Positions 34,288-45,475 of a stretch of DNA of 64,000 bases are shown here, one piece after another. Source of the DNA: Acanthosoma haemorrhoidale. Taxonomy: Eukaryota; Arthropoda; Insecta; Hemiptera; Acanthosomatidae. Position numbers and translations under genes: made by a program. Every line of letters begins with the position of its first letter. Positions within the stretch are counted from its first letter, which is position 1. A model generated the notes under the pieces. It saw only the letters and a list, made by a program, of their open reading frames with translations. It made no database searches and was not told the DNA's origin. Where the stretch lies: assembly GCA_930367205.1 (NCBI GenBank), contig OV884009.1, positions 80,187,189-80,251,188 of the forward strand. Reading direction: 5' to 3'.

Positions 34288-34929
34288 GGGTAGTACCGAG
34301 TGCATTACTGTTCCGGAATTCCCACAATAAGCTAAATATTGTACAGTTTATATATTACATAAATTCACCGTCGATGTTACCTTTATTATTATTTGATACG
34401 TAATAACTGAAAGTACAATAGAATAATTTGAGGGCTAGTTTTCCTACTTTATAAGCCCTTGCAAAACATAGCTTAGAATCTATCTATGATAAAAAGCCCT
34501 ATTTTCTGCAAAGGTAAAGAACAAACTATAAACGATGATGCAAATTAAGATTGATGCATAGTGTTGTGGATATAGAATACGATTGTAAAGGCAGTGTTCC
34601 TCCATGGGTGGGGGGGGGGCATGGGGCCCTTGGGGGATGCTGGGCCTGATGTGGTTGGGGGACTGATGTGGTCATGAGTGTCGTACCATGTCTCTCCCAT
34701 GTGTTGTGTGTGTATCTGTAAATATCCAGAGTGCACCCGTTTGTTAATTACAATGTGACAATCTTGTTGAATGCATTTCATTTACTATCTTTACTGCCTC
34801 TCTTCCCAATAGAACACATATGTTGTGGCCACCTCTTAATTATGAATAATTATAAGTTCCCCTCTTCTCGTATCAGATCTCGTATCTATGTTATCAAATG
34901 AATATCAGAAAATATTTATCTATGTTTCA
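34288..34929. other. Unassigned spacer
   Basis: Contains a G-rich run (about 34608-34620) with short GT-rich sequence but no gene. From about 34811 there is TGTTGTGGCCACC and at 34938 AATAAA, which could be LTR parts, but I cannot define ends. Confidence 0.4.
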
Positions 34930-35091
34930 ATATGTTTAATAAAGGTTATGACGTCAGTGAGAGTGGGGGGGAGGAGCTAGTGGGGTAAACAGTAGGGACC
35001 CATCCCCACCTCGGCTGGCCGCCTGGTGGGGGCTCATCCCCACCATGGCTGGGCACCCTATATAAGCACCGGCACTAGACCGAATCAACAT
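34930..35091 (+). promoter_or_regulatory. TATA-containing promoter-like segment upstream of R1
   Basis: A GC-rich segment with two CCCACC/CATCCCCACC blocks leads to TATATAAG at 35059-35066. A start site would be expected near 35090, beside ATCAACATCC. The context fits a pol II promoter of a retroelement or lost gene driving plus-strand R1 sequence. There is no direct proof. Confidence 0.45.
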
Positions 35092-35290
35092 CCAGCCACC
35101 AGTAGACTCTCACTACTGCGCTCACTCAACCAACCTCCACCGAGGACTCCCACATCCCTAACTCCGCTCACACTACCTTCGAGCAGGTACGCCTAGTACA
35201 AGGTTCCTTTTACCCCAAATATTTTATATTTTTCCCACATCCGAATTTCGACCTAGAGAGCTTCGAAAAAAAAAAAAAAAAAAAAAAAAA
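35092..35290 (+). mobile_element. 199-bp poly-A-tailed insert with exact 11-bp target duplication
   Basis: CGAATCAACAT occurs at 35081-35091 and again at 35291-35301, and the second copy follows a 25-nt A run (35266-35290). This is the layout of a LINE-mobilised RNA copy. The body is pyrimidine-rich, has no reading frame and includes a donor-like GAGCAGGTACGC (about 35180). I do not recognise it; it may be a SINE-like RNA or a truncated host or element transcript. Confidence 0.75.
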
Positions 35291-35301
35291 CGAATCAACA
35301 T

Positions 35302-35772
35302 AACGAACAAGACCGTCACTTGGAACACTACTCTCTCCTCTCTCTCTCTGCACTGGCGCTTGCTGCTCTACTCAAAACCATGGTCTTCTCATTCAACTAC
35401 CTCAGCATCTCTCTCTCATACCCCGCTATGTTTTAGTCCGGCGTTGTCAGACCCCACACCTTCCTAGTGGGAATCTCTGCCTTTTTCTCGCTAAAACTAA
35501 AACCTCCTTGGGAGAGACCTCTCCCTCGCGGACGATGGTTGCCGTGGCCCTACAAACTTACCAGTGGCGTCTCCCACAGCTATCCAGTCTGCTTCTCTCC
35601 GGTTCGCACTCGCCTTTGGGATCCGGACGGTTTTTGCCTACCCTTAGACACCGAGTGTGAATTCGTGGTCATTCCAAGACCACATAAACTACCTATAAAC
35701 CTACCCTGTTCCTCTTCTCCTGAACATAGTGCACTGTCGGGGCACACCTTCTAAGATCTTATGGAGTCAGAT
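35302..35772 (+). repeat. Repeat family R1, copy 2
   Basis: It aligns in opposite orientation with 7423-7867. In the frame starting at 35467 this copy is open for 95 codons (CDPD/WDPDGF, TECEFVVIPRPH, SSPEHSALSGH). Copy 1 keeps the same frame through most of its length with one stop, and a 12-nt indel (LPIN) is in frame. ATGGAGTCAGAT at 35761 is the end of clear similarity. Function unknown. Confidence 0.7.
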
Positions 35773-36649
35773 CAAAACGAATTAGGCTGCCCGCCGACTA
35801 GGCCGGCAGCCAGGGTGAAAGACCACAGGTCCGCCGGCCTTATCTCTTTCCGCGCCTCCACCCCACTTTGGGGACTCACAGATCTGAGCCCGACAACATA
35901 TCTCATAGTTTTGAGGACCGATGATCATTGATGCTTTACCTTCATGCAGTGCAAACTTCCAAAATATGAACAATGTCCTCTTTCAATTTCAAACTACACA
36001 ACGAGCCAATTTCTACCATCTGTTTGCATTAAAGGAGATATTCTAGAAACAGAATCTGAAAGATATCTTATCCAGAACGTGTTTAAGCGAATAGCTGATC
36101 TCAAAGAGCCGCACCATAGATATTGCGCTCGTCGTTTGCGTTACTCAAAATGATCACCTTGATATTTTAAAGGTTAATTCTAGAATAGGTTTGGTAAACA
36201 ATCAGTACCAAGAAGTCTTTCAGCGACAATTAAACGCGAACGTTTTGAGAACCAATAATAATTTATGGTAAGGGTCGAATCTGATAGCGTTTTCTCTGTT
36301 AAAAAGTTGGTTTTTAAAAGTTTTTATTGGCTGGAATAAAATAGATTTTCAAATGTCAGGCCAAAAATGTGAGGATGTAAAAACAAAAAAATTAAACGTG
36401 GAAATAATTCCATTTTTTTTTCTTTTACGATTACTCTAGTCACTAGTATCTTACGTAGTACTACAAAAAAATCAAAGATATTCCAAAGAAACGTTTTTTT
36501 GTATTTAACAGTAGAATTCATGTAGTTCGATCCAACTTCAACAGGTTTTATTTTGTTAATATTCTAGTTAGTTTTTTTTATTTGTGGAAAATGGGACTTT
36601 CCATGAACGGGATGGTTCAACCGTTACAATTCAAGTATTTTTGAGTTAT
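35773..36649. other. Unassigned spacer after R1
   Basis: An ATG at 35761 opens a 57-codon frame (MESDQNELGCPP...), possibly the first codons of something transcribed from the upstream promoter-like region, but it stops at about 35932 and has no recognisable domain. The rest is AT-rich. Confidence 0.4.
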
Positions 36650-37630
36650 TTAATATATTCTATAACCTATACTCCTGATATTTCCTCTACTCCCAATACC
36701 TTCCTGACTGTTTTTAGAGACGACAGAGCAGTTTTGTCGTCCCACCCAAATCCTGAAACGTCGTTCAAAGACTTAGTAACAAGATTGAGACCAATGGAAG
36801 ATCAAAGTTAATGAAAGGAAATGTGTACACATTACATCTACTCTCCGTCGCATGTCCTGTCCATCAGTAACTTTTGATTCCACTCCTCTTGTGTTATTCA
36901 GTACAGTACGGTAGCTAGGCTGCCATCTTGTCGAAATACTAACGTGTTCCAGATATACAAAAAATACAAGAGCTGAAAAGACACTTAATAAGACTAGATC
37001 AAAGGACATTTCATTAAAAAATAAACTACTTATTTGTAATAATAATAAATCCAATCTGGACATACTGACTGGAGGTGTGGGGCACAACGAAGCGGTCAAA
37101 TATCAAGCTCATCTTTTCCTTTTAATCAAAAGTCCTAAGAGCATTAGTTATTGCTCCTTATTACGTCAGCGAAAAACCCTCCGTAACGATCTTAGTATAC
37201 CTTACAACCTTGATCTCGTCCCTTCAAAGATCACGAAATTTCCCCAAAACTTATAAAAATCCTCTAGCACAGGCATTATCCACTTTCACGCATCCCTATA
37301 ATGGTCTAAGATTGAAGCGGCTGTGTCTCATTCAGATTCAGGGCAGTGGGAGTCCTGGCAACGCCTAATATGTTGAATCGTGCCCTTTGCATCTGTGGCT
37401 CTCCCGCTGTTGGCCAGTCTCCACGTCCCCGTATCCGGTGATGAGGTTGATGCAAGAACCTGAGAGATTTCCCGAACCTTCACTCCCTTTTTCGCAGGAG
37501 AGAGACAAAAAAACTGACAATTATGTAAGATTGGGAGGACTCTGTGTATTGGTACACATCTTATGAATATCTGAATAAATGATGGACTGTTAATATGAGA
37601 TGAATGGGACGAATAATCGCAATACACAAT
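36650..37630 (+). mobile_element. Old, heavily mutated family B LINE copy
   Basis: The sequence follows the same order as 42468-43491: CCCAATACCTTCCTGAC, GTCGTCCCACCCAAATCCTG, ATCAAAGTTAATGAA, CAATCTGGACATACTG, GTCCTAAGAGCATTAG, ATTACGTCAGCG, GGCAGTGGGAGTCCTGGCAA and TATCCGGTGATG. The FADD site reads FRDD (GAGACGAC) after a C-to-R type change, and many indels are present. The hairpin tail is lost. Much more diverged than the other copies, so an older insertion. Confidence 0.8.
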
Positions 37631-38142
37631 ATATCTTTTACTTTCTATGTTCATAAATAAGGTGTCAAAATTTTAAACCGTAAAGCTAAATCTTTAATAT
37701 AGAGTGAAAAACTTTTTGAGGCTACTGAGGGTCTGCTAGTTTGACATTTTAGCAGTTTATATTTTTAACGAATAAATAATAAGAAAATCCACCAGTATTT
37801 ATTCGCCGAATAACTCTACCGCACTAATTGGGTCCCGTCGGACGGTGGACTGGACGGTCAGAGCGTATGATGAATTGGATTCATATCAATCCCTTCTCTC
37901 TTTTTTCCAGAATGGCAGGGGACCCTCTAGAATGGCAGACCCTCTGTCATAAAGAAGTAGAACGGCCATTCATTCCTGGCCGCGTGGTCCGAAGATTTTG
38001 ACAGGATGATTAATGCGACACACGTCTTAAACACATACAATTTTGTAAGACATTAAATAAGAATTAATCAAAACTTTGGAGATGATATAAGGCATGAAAA
38101 AAAAATGGTCACCGCTACGTTTTCTGTTAATTATTTTGTAAG
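37631..38142. other. Non-coding spacer
   Basis: No gene. A short repeat of GGCAGGGGACCCTCTAGAAT-type text (AATGGCAG...CCCTCTAGAATGGCAGACCCTCT) at 37910-37950 is the only local structure. Confidence 0.45.
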
Positions 38143-38144
38143 TA

Positions 38145-39047
38145 TTAGGTTGGTGCGTATGAAATGTCGGATTTTCTTTATATGTGAAAGTTTGTCTCCC
38201 TGTTTTTGTTATGCTTTTGTTTTTGACATAACCTGGTTTATAGTCGTACTGTTCATTGCCAGAGTCACATTTTAGCAAAGAAGATGTTCTCAAAAGTGTT
38301 TCCTTTTGTTATTTGCTTTGAATTTTGCACCGATATGAATTCAACCGATATTCGTGTAATTTTCTTGTATGAGTAAAAACTTAATAATACTGCAAAAGCT
38401 GAACGCAATATAAACCAGGCGTTTGGGGAGAATACTGTGAACGATCGAAAAGTGCAGTTGGTTTGAAAAATTTCTGTCTGGTGATTTTTCCCTGCAAAAT
38501 GAACCGCGTGGAAGACCCGAAACGTCTGTGAAAAATGATGCTCTGAAATCATTGGTGGAAACGAATCCAACTGTTTCTTCAAGGGAACTTGCTGCCAGAA
38601 TGGAAGTTGACCATACAACAATATTGCGACATCTTTCTGAAATTGGCAAGGTGGAAAAATTGATAAGCGGATACCGTACGAACTAACCGAGCGATATAAG
38701 CTCGGTAATAAATTTAATAAAATTAAATGAATTAAAATACGAAATTTTGCAGCACCCACCTTATTCACCGGATCTTTCACCAACCGACTTTCATTTATTT
38801 AAACATTTAGAACTGTTATTACGGGCTAAACAGTACGAAAATGAAGAAGTCTGATAAATGCCCAGAGTTCATTGATTCTAAAGATCAGAATTTCTTCAAG
38901 ACAGGCATCTATGCATTAAAATCTCGTTGGGAAAAGTGTATTGAAGTAAATGGAGCATATCTTGATTAAATAAACAGCTTTTGGAAAAAGATATGCAGTT
39001 TAATATATTCACTTAAAGAATATGACTTTTCATTCGCACCGACCTAT
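38145..39047 (+). mobile_element. Internally deleted mariner element with terminal inverted repeats
   Basis: Ends read TTAGGTTGGTGCGTATGAAA (38145) and, reversed, ATAGGTCGGTGCGAATGAAA (39047), with TA on both outer sides (38143-38144, 39048-39049), the mariner target. Inside on the plus strand, 38470-38690 encodes the transposase helix-turn-helix region: GRPETSVKND, LVETNPTVSSRELAARMEVD and HTTILRHLSEIG. Then the C-terminal block appears at about 38755: HPPYSPDLSPTDFHLFKHL. The central catalytic part (about 150 residues) is missing and the first third has stops. A non-autonomous relic of about 903 bp versus about 1.3 kb for intact elements. Confidence 0.9.
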
Positions 39048-39049
39048 TA

Positions 39050-40914
39050 ATAACAATTTCATGTATGAAAATTCATCAAAAATCAGCGGTTGAGACTCGG
39101 AACAAGGATTTCTTAGTATATTAGTAGTAGTATATCCAAGAACCAGTAGCCATCGATTTATTTTTTGTAATTTGCAATATCAATTATGAACTTAATTCAT
39201 AGAAAAAAGTACTCGTTAGTAATAAAATTGTTTACAATGTCTTTCTTTCTCGTAACGACATTTTAAACTATTTAGTCGTTCAAAAATTGGAAACTTGAAA
39301 ATCTCATAATTCTAAGTATGTTCCATACTCTCATGCGTTATTTGTTCTTAGCGTTCGTTTAATGGCTCATATACAGTTTCCAGACACCAGAGTGGCTAAA
39401 ACTATATATAACTATATAAAACTAAAACTAAAACTATAATATAATTAATACGTATGACTAAAATATGCACAGAAACAAAAATAATCCACGAGTACATACA
39501 TTATCCTACATACATAATCATTCCATGGCCAGGAAAATGGTCGTGTGTTATATTTGATTTTTTATGAATACCTTTCCCTGATAGCTTTGCTTAGAGCTTC
39601 TTTACAAAATAATAAAAAAGTATTTAACTTATTCCATGCTGTCTTGTTAATTCTTGAAATTATTTGGCTGGATGTTGTTGACTTAGAAAATTTAATTTTT
39701 TGACAATATCAACATAATGTAGTGGCACACCTTTAACGTAAATTTAAAAATAAACAATATTTATGTTCATGAAAAATGATTCCGGAAATTTTCTGGATCA
39801 TTGATCCCTTTCATTCAGTCAAAATTTAAAGAATGTTGGTAAGTAATTAGTCCGCAAGGGCTGTTTTATGTTCTTGGGATTCTTGGAATTTGTTTTATGT
39901 TGTGCTAGCCTGTTGTTTTTTTAAAATTATGGTTTACCTGTTTCAACTATACACCATTTTCATTTATAGCGTTGGCCATTAATTTTGGTTTTTGAAAAAT
40001 GGTTTTCTTCAAAAAAGAAAAAGTTGTGGAACCAATATTTTAATATTGTTCAACAGCTTCATATTTTCAATATTTTACCTATTTATATAATATTATTTAT
40101 TTATTGAAGAGGCGAGTATTTTTTTTTTTTTTTATTTCGTTTATATACATTTTCAAATTACAATTTCTGGTAAACGGACGCACTGTATTGACGCATTACA
40201 TCTTGTTGGCCTACTTGAGGATGAGCGCAAACACCCAACAACAATTGAAAATTTGTTGACATCTCCGAAATACTTAAAGGAACGGAGGAATATTGAGATT
40301 TAAACTTCAACCCTTTTCACTCGAGCTACGAACATTATCCAGCATCTAGAAGAGACCAATATCATCAATGGTTTATATATCCAAGATTCCTCAATAACCT
40401 ACTGTAGTTAATGTCTTGCGTTAAATAGAAAAAAAAATAAAGATTACAATTTAGTTCACATTATATGGGTACAAATTTTAAAGTGAGTAATAAATTGAAA
40501 AAAAAATTCTTTTAACAATTAAAAAAATAGAGACTTCTGATCCAAGGACCAACTAGCGTTAGAGATGTGGCATGAGCCAGCAGCCAGCCTTGGCAGATGT
40601 TGTAGTGTGATAGCCCGCACTGCGGCTAGCGATAGCGGCTCCATTCAAACATCTTCGATCGCCGCCTCCCCTCCCCCCCTCACAGGCCCCCCCTTACTAA
40701 TTACTCTTGTGTAGGATTGGCAGGCTCGTCTCTGTCTGTCGGGGGTAGGAGATTGAGGGAGGGGGGGAGATAGAGAACAGGAAACGGGTGAATGCGGAAA
40801 AGGAACCCCTGAGATGCCAAAGCTCCACCGTCGTCGTTTTCGCCTTTCTCTGTGGCTAATCAAAATTCCCTTTTTAGGGGGGTTTTCTCTCAATGAATAC
40901 TAGTCGACCCGAGG
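39050..40914. other. AT-rich spacer with a GC-rich island at 40555-40900
   Basis: The island has C and G runs and GATCGCCGCCTCCCC but no supported gene; the minus-strand frame at 40645-40893 looks like composition. The rest is AT-rich with nothing recognised. Confidence 0.4.
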
Positions 40915-41540
40915 ATCAGTAGCCTTTTATTTTCGACAAAAGAATAACTTGGAACCCACGCGACTCAAAAGGCTTCGTCAAAATCGACGCTTTGGAGACT
41001 ATTACAAGGTACTGATATAAAAAGCAGCTTAAAACCAATCTGGATTTGAACTCGGGGAGACAGCAAAGCTCTCAAACAAACGTTCTTTCCAATCCAAAGT
41101 CCACACAAACGAAATAAATGCCCCATTCTGTCACCAATAGAATCATCCATAATGACCTTAATAATATAACCAATATCCATGAACATATTCCCTCTAACTA
41201 TCTTTGGAGATTGAAGAAGCAACGCCCTCAAGATCTCCTATAACTAACCCGTTATTGGAAGTCTTGTTTGGCACTGGTCAGCATTCACCCCTCGTCTCCA
41301 GAGCGTCTGCGGCTCTCACGCGCTCTCTCTCTCTCAGTCTGTACTGCTACTATTTACTGGGGAGTTGATATATGCAGGGGATTCCTGGGCACTGTACATA
41401 TGTCTATATTGTATATGTGTATATTGTAAATACTTCGTGAATAAGAGAGTGATTGTAATATATATATTATGAATGAGATAATTATTCAGTCACCCAAAGC
41501 CCTATTAGCACAGATTGTAATTTTAAAATATTTTATATTT
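40915..41540 (+). mobile_element. Decayed family B-like LINE 3' part
   Basis: Blocks TTCGACAAAAGAATAACTTG, GACGCTTTGGAGACTATTAC, CCAATCTGGATTTG, GGGGAGACAGCAAAG, TTTCCAATCCAAAGTCC and AAATGCCCCATT follow the RT thumb order of 42700-42960. A 3' UTR with GAGCGTCTGCGGCTCTCACG follows and ends with a vestige of the tail (AGCACAGATTGTAATTTT). It has the same type of tail as 48600-49115 and 4860-4950, suggesting a distinct subfamily. Confidence 0.65.
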
Positions 41541-42453
41541 TGATTCATACCACCATTATTATTTTACATAATTTATGAGCTAAATTGTATTTTTTGAAAT
41601 ATATATTACAGACGTAGAAAGTGTCGAAAAAATATCAAGAGGATACTTACTTAAGGAATAAAGTTTTAAAAGTGCTTATTTAAATGATTGTGAAAAATTG
41701 TTCTCAGTATTTTTGATCAAGAATACTTAATTTTATTTTTTTTAACCACCACGAAAATGTGGATATGCGTATCATTAAAATCTCGCATCGGTGGAAAAAA
41801 ATTAAACCCGCAATCACAGAACGTAAAAATATATGAACGTGTAAAAATATGTGACATACCTATGTGAAAGTAGAGCTCTACCACTTTGGACTTATCACGT
41901 TAAACTTAAAAAAATCCATTGCATTGCCACCTTTAATTTGTTGAAAAGCTGTTCATCGTTAACATTTGAAAACCTTTAATGCTCGTTCTCCGAGACTGAT
42001 AGTTCAGAAACTTTTCCTGTTGATGTCACCTAATCAGGTTTTGTAAATTTCATTGTAATTTTCAAACCGTTGATTTCGTCGTTGCAGGCTCGGATGGACT
42101 TAAATCGATTGTCCTTTTCAAATTGAAGCCTCTTTAATTTAATACAGTCCTGTATTCTTCAATAGACTAATCACAAGAAAAGATTAGTTTAATTAAGTCG
42201 ATTTATCAGTGAGGAAAAGTAATTACATTCCGTTGACATAATCCTGTTTTCCGCGAGTGAGACAGGCGAATTCCTTCAGATGTGAAACAGGGCGCCATCT
42301 TTTTTATGGCGGGCCCTGGAATTCAAAACATCAAGGTAGTATGCCAGGCATTCCCGCCAGCTTTCAAGATCACAAAACTACCAGACGAATGACTTTGAAA
42401 ACACCTATGGAACCCCTCGACCTATATACAAAAGTTTGAATCGAGTTCATTTT
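41541..42453. other. Non-coding spacer
   Basis: AT-rich; nothing recognised. The frame at 42257-42439 has no known domain. Confidence 0.5.
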
Positions 42454-42467
42454 TTATTATATGTACA

Positions 42468-43156
42468 CCTTCTTGGCCACATTTGCAGTCTTGTCATCCC
42501 ACCCAGACCCTGACATAGCATCCCATAACCTTCAAAAACACTTTGATGAGATCGAGTATTGGTGCAACCAAAGGCGGATCAAAGTTAATGAAGCAAAATG
42601 TATCCACATTACCTCCACCATCTGTCGCAGGTCTTGTCCACTAGTTAATTTTAATTCTATTCCTCTCCCTGTATCCGAGACAGTACGGTACTTAGGCTTC
42701 CATCTCGACAAACGACTGACCTGGAACCCACATACGAGACTAAAAAGAGAAGAACTAAACAGACGCTTTGGGCAACTGTACAGACTACTTCAAAGGACAT
42801 CCCATCTCTCAATAGAAAATAAACTACTAATCTACAAAGTTATACTTAAGCCAATCTGGACATACGGAATAGAGCTATGGGGGACAGCAAAAAAGTCGAA
42901 CATCAAGCGCATCCAATCCTTTCAATCAAAAGTCCTGAGAACAATAGTAAATGCCCCTTATTACGTCAGCAGCAAAACCCTTCATAACGATCTTAATATA
43001 CCCTACATTCTTAAACTCATCCTTTCGAAGTTTACGAAATTCCATAGTAGCCTATACAACCACCCTAATCCCGTAGAACAGTCATTGAACTGCACCACTC
43101 ATCCCTATAATCCTCCTCGGAGACTGAAACGGCAGTGGCCTGGTGACCTGCTATAA
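42468..43156 (+). pseudogene. Family B RT C-terminal part, open but lacking the FADD site
   Basis: One frame of about 228 codons, open from the insertion point to TAA at 43156: ATFAVLSSHPDPDIASHNL, EYWCNQRRIKVNEAKC, VRYLGFHLDKRLTWNPHTR, ELWGTAKKSNIKRIQSFQSK and the C-terminal RRLKRQWPGDLL. A 12-nt deletion between two GCAG words removes DDTA, the catalytic Asp pair, while leaving the frame intact. Truncated, no start, not functional. Confidence 0.85.
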
Positions 43157-43491
43157 ATGCGTGACAGTGGGAGTCCTGGCAATGGTCAGTTTCTCCAATC
43201 ATGTCCTTAGCGTCTGTGGCTCTCTCACTCTTGGTCAGCCTCCACTGGCTTGTATCCGGTGACGCGGCTGACGGAGGAGCGTGGGGTACTTCCCAAGACT
43301 CCACTTCCTCTTTCGTATACGAGGGAGCTGACAAACATGTGGACTTGGGAGGCCTCTGGGCTGTCTGCAAATATTGTATGAATGAGCGAGTGAATGATGA
43401 ATTGTAAATATGGTATGAGTGCATTTATTTCAATTGCTTATTGCCTAATAAGGCAGATTGTAAGTTTAGCACAATAAAGAAGTTGGAATTA
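42468..43491 (+). mobile_element. 5'-truncated family B LINE with exact 14-bp target duplication
   Basis: It starts inside the RT at CCTTCTTGGCCACATTTGCA and continues through the thumb, 3' UTR and hairpin tail (TTGCCTAATAAGGCAGATTG, CACAATAAAGAAG). TTATTATATGTACA flanks it exactly at 42454-42467 and 43492-43505. It has no poly-A. Confidence 0.95.
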
Positions 43492-43924
43492 TTATTATAT
43501 GTACATCCACCACAATTACGTTTGGCTTTGGCTGCCATTATTAATTAAATTTACTGTTGAAAATCATCCCTACACAATTTAAAGCGTGAATTGAATTTCT
43601 CTCTCACAAGATTGTATTATTTGTGGCAATTAACAATATCTTGTGATGACAAATATTTACATTCGTTCAATAGATGTTCTACCAAAGCAGTTTCTAGATT
43701 ATCTTGTCCAGAAATATAAATTTCTACAATTTTTACCATCTCAATATCAAATATTGTAATTTAATCAGAATGAATATATTTAAGTACTCTTTGCTAAATG
43801 AATTTACAACGTATAAGACATCTATAAAGATTATTTGCAGTGTAAAAATGTTTGTTCTCAAGAACATCATCCATTAATGTTATCTGCACCAGAATATCTA
43901 ATAGTTATGACGTATTATTACTAG

Positions 43925-44160
43925 CTGATCCAAAGATCGGGTTTTACTCAAAATTATTACTTTTTTTGTATGCTGCAAATGTGTTACATTAACGATGAAC
44001 TTGAAAAAATGTGAAGGGACCTACAAAGAGTGCCGTGGTGTGGCAATAACTTATGTACCAATATAATGTAATAACTTAAACCTGTACCCAAATATAGTTA
44101 TGACTACACTATTAGTAAATTAGTAATACATTTTGTCACCGTCGGAGTATTGTAGGCTGT
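43925..44160 (+). repeat. Direct repeat G, copy 1
   Basis: Shares GTTATGACTACACTATTA, TTAGTAATACATTTTGT and GGAGTATTGTA with 45360-45475, in the same order. It starts with CTAGCTGATCCAAAGATC. Family unknown. Confidence 0.5.
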
Positions 44161-45359
44161 AAATTTATATTGTAAAAATAAAATAATATTTGATTTTACC
44201 CGGAAATAATTAATTTATTTGTCATCGTCAAAAAAGTGTCTTAATCTACACAAACAGATAAAAAAATATTTAAATAGCTAAAATATTGACAAAAAAAACT
44301 ATTCCAATCGCCTTGAACAATATTAAGTGCGCCATTTGTATTGTTAACACCCCAAAATAGTATTATCGGGGAGATATATTTTGGAGTTGTGTCCGATTAC
44401 TCCGAATAAATTTTAACATATTTTTAACTACTTTGTTTTTACATATTATTATCACATATGGTATCATTCGATTTATGATTTTATTTTATCAAAAAAAAAA
44501 TTGTTATTATTCCATACTTTTGGTTTATTTGTAGCTTAAAAATGAAACCATTGTTCATTTAGAAATAAGGAAAGTGATATTCCGACGGATTGTTTTTTCA
44601 TAAGTTTGAATATACCTTACTAATATACTCGTAAATTATATTTCCGTTGCTCAATAACTCTTAAAAGAAACTTTATTTCGTATAAAACACAAACGTACAA
44701 TTATATATGGTTACAGGGTAAGAGTTAAATAGGGAATGAGCTCCATAAGGAACCAACAACTGTCTTATGTCTAAGGGCTATATATCTGTGTAGGATAGAG
44801 ATAGTAGGGGTAGGGGTAGCAGGGAGGGGGCAGACAGAAAAGGTCGCGGGAGCCAATTATTTAGAATAGAGGTCTGGGAAGGGAAGTTACAAATAGGATA
44901 ATATAAGATAATTATAATAGGGCTGACTATTATAACTTTTGAGACACAGTCCTTAGGGTGTTCCTGATGAACATACCATTTGTTAAGATAAGATTATATA
45001 TATGTGACATAACTTTATTTATTTATTATTTATATTTAGATGTGTTGTTTCGCTTGTTAAGGCTGGACATAACATTGTATTGATATTAGCAACCACCAAG
45101 AAATAAGAAAGAAATTACATAACATATTTGTGAATAAAATATTCGGCTTTTAGTGCTTTGTTGCAGATAGTTTAGAGCGAAATGAAACATTAAAACGACA
45201 AGCGACTGAACTGTCTCAGGGATTGTTAAATTAAGTTTTTTTCACTACCGTATAATTATTAAAGAAACTGGCTCAGACAAATTTACTAATTATTTGGTAT
45301 CATTGATTTTTAAAAAAATTGAAAGTCAAAATAATCTTTTAGATATATAAAAAAAAATT

Positions 45360-45475
45360 GCAGCCTACTGATCCTTGGATAAACTTGTAGTTGGTTATAC
45401 TTGAAATTGTACTAAAATATTAGTTATGACTACCCTATTAAAAATTAGTAATTCATTTTGTAGTCGTGGGAGTAT
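45360..45475 (+). repeat. Direct repeat G, copy 2
   Basis: CCTACTGATCCTTGGAT, GTTATGACTACCCTATTA, TTAGTAATTCATTTTGT and GGGAGTATTGTAA parallel copy 1, with about 100 bp less between the first two blocks. Confidence 0.5.

Noticed and set aside
34811..34945. TGTTGTGGCCACC start plus AATAAA as a defined 5' LTR
   Set aside because: The poly(A) signal would precede the TATA box and no matching second LTR or CA end was found.
40645..40893. Minus-strand 82-codon frame in the GC-rich island
   Set aside because: Arg/Pro/Ser-rich composition from C and G runs, with no start context or homology seen.
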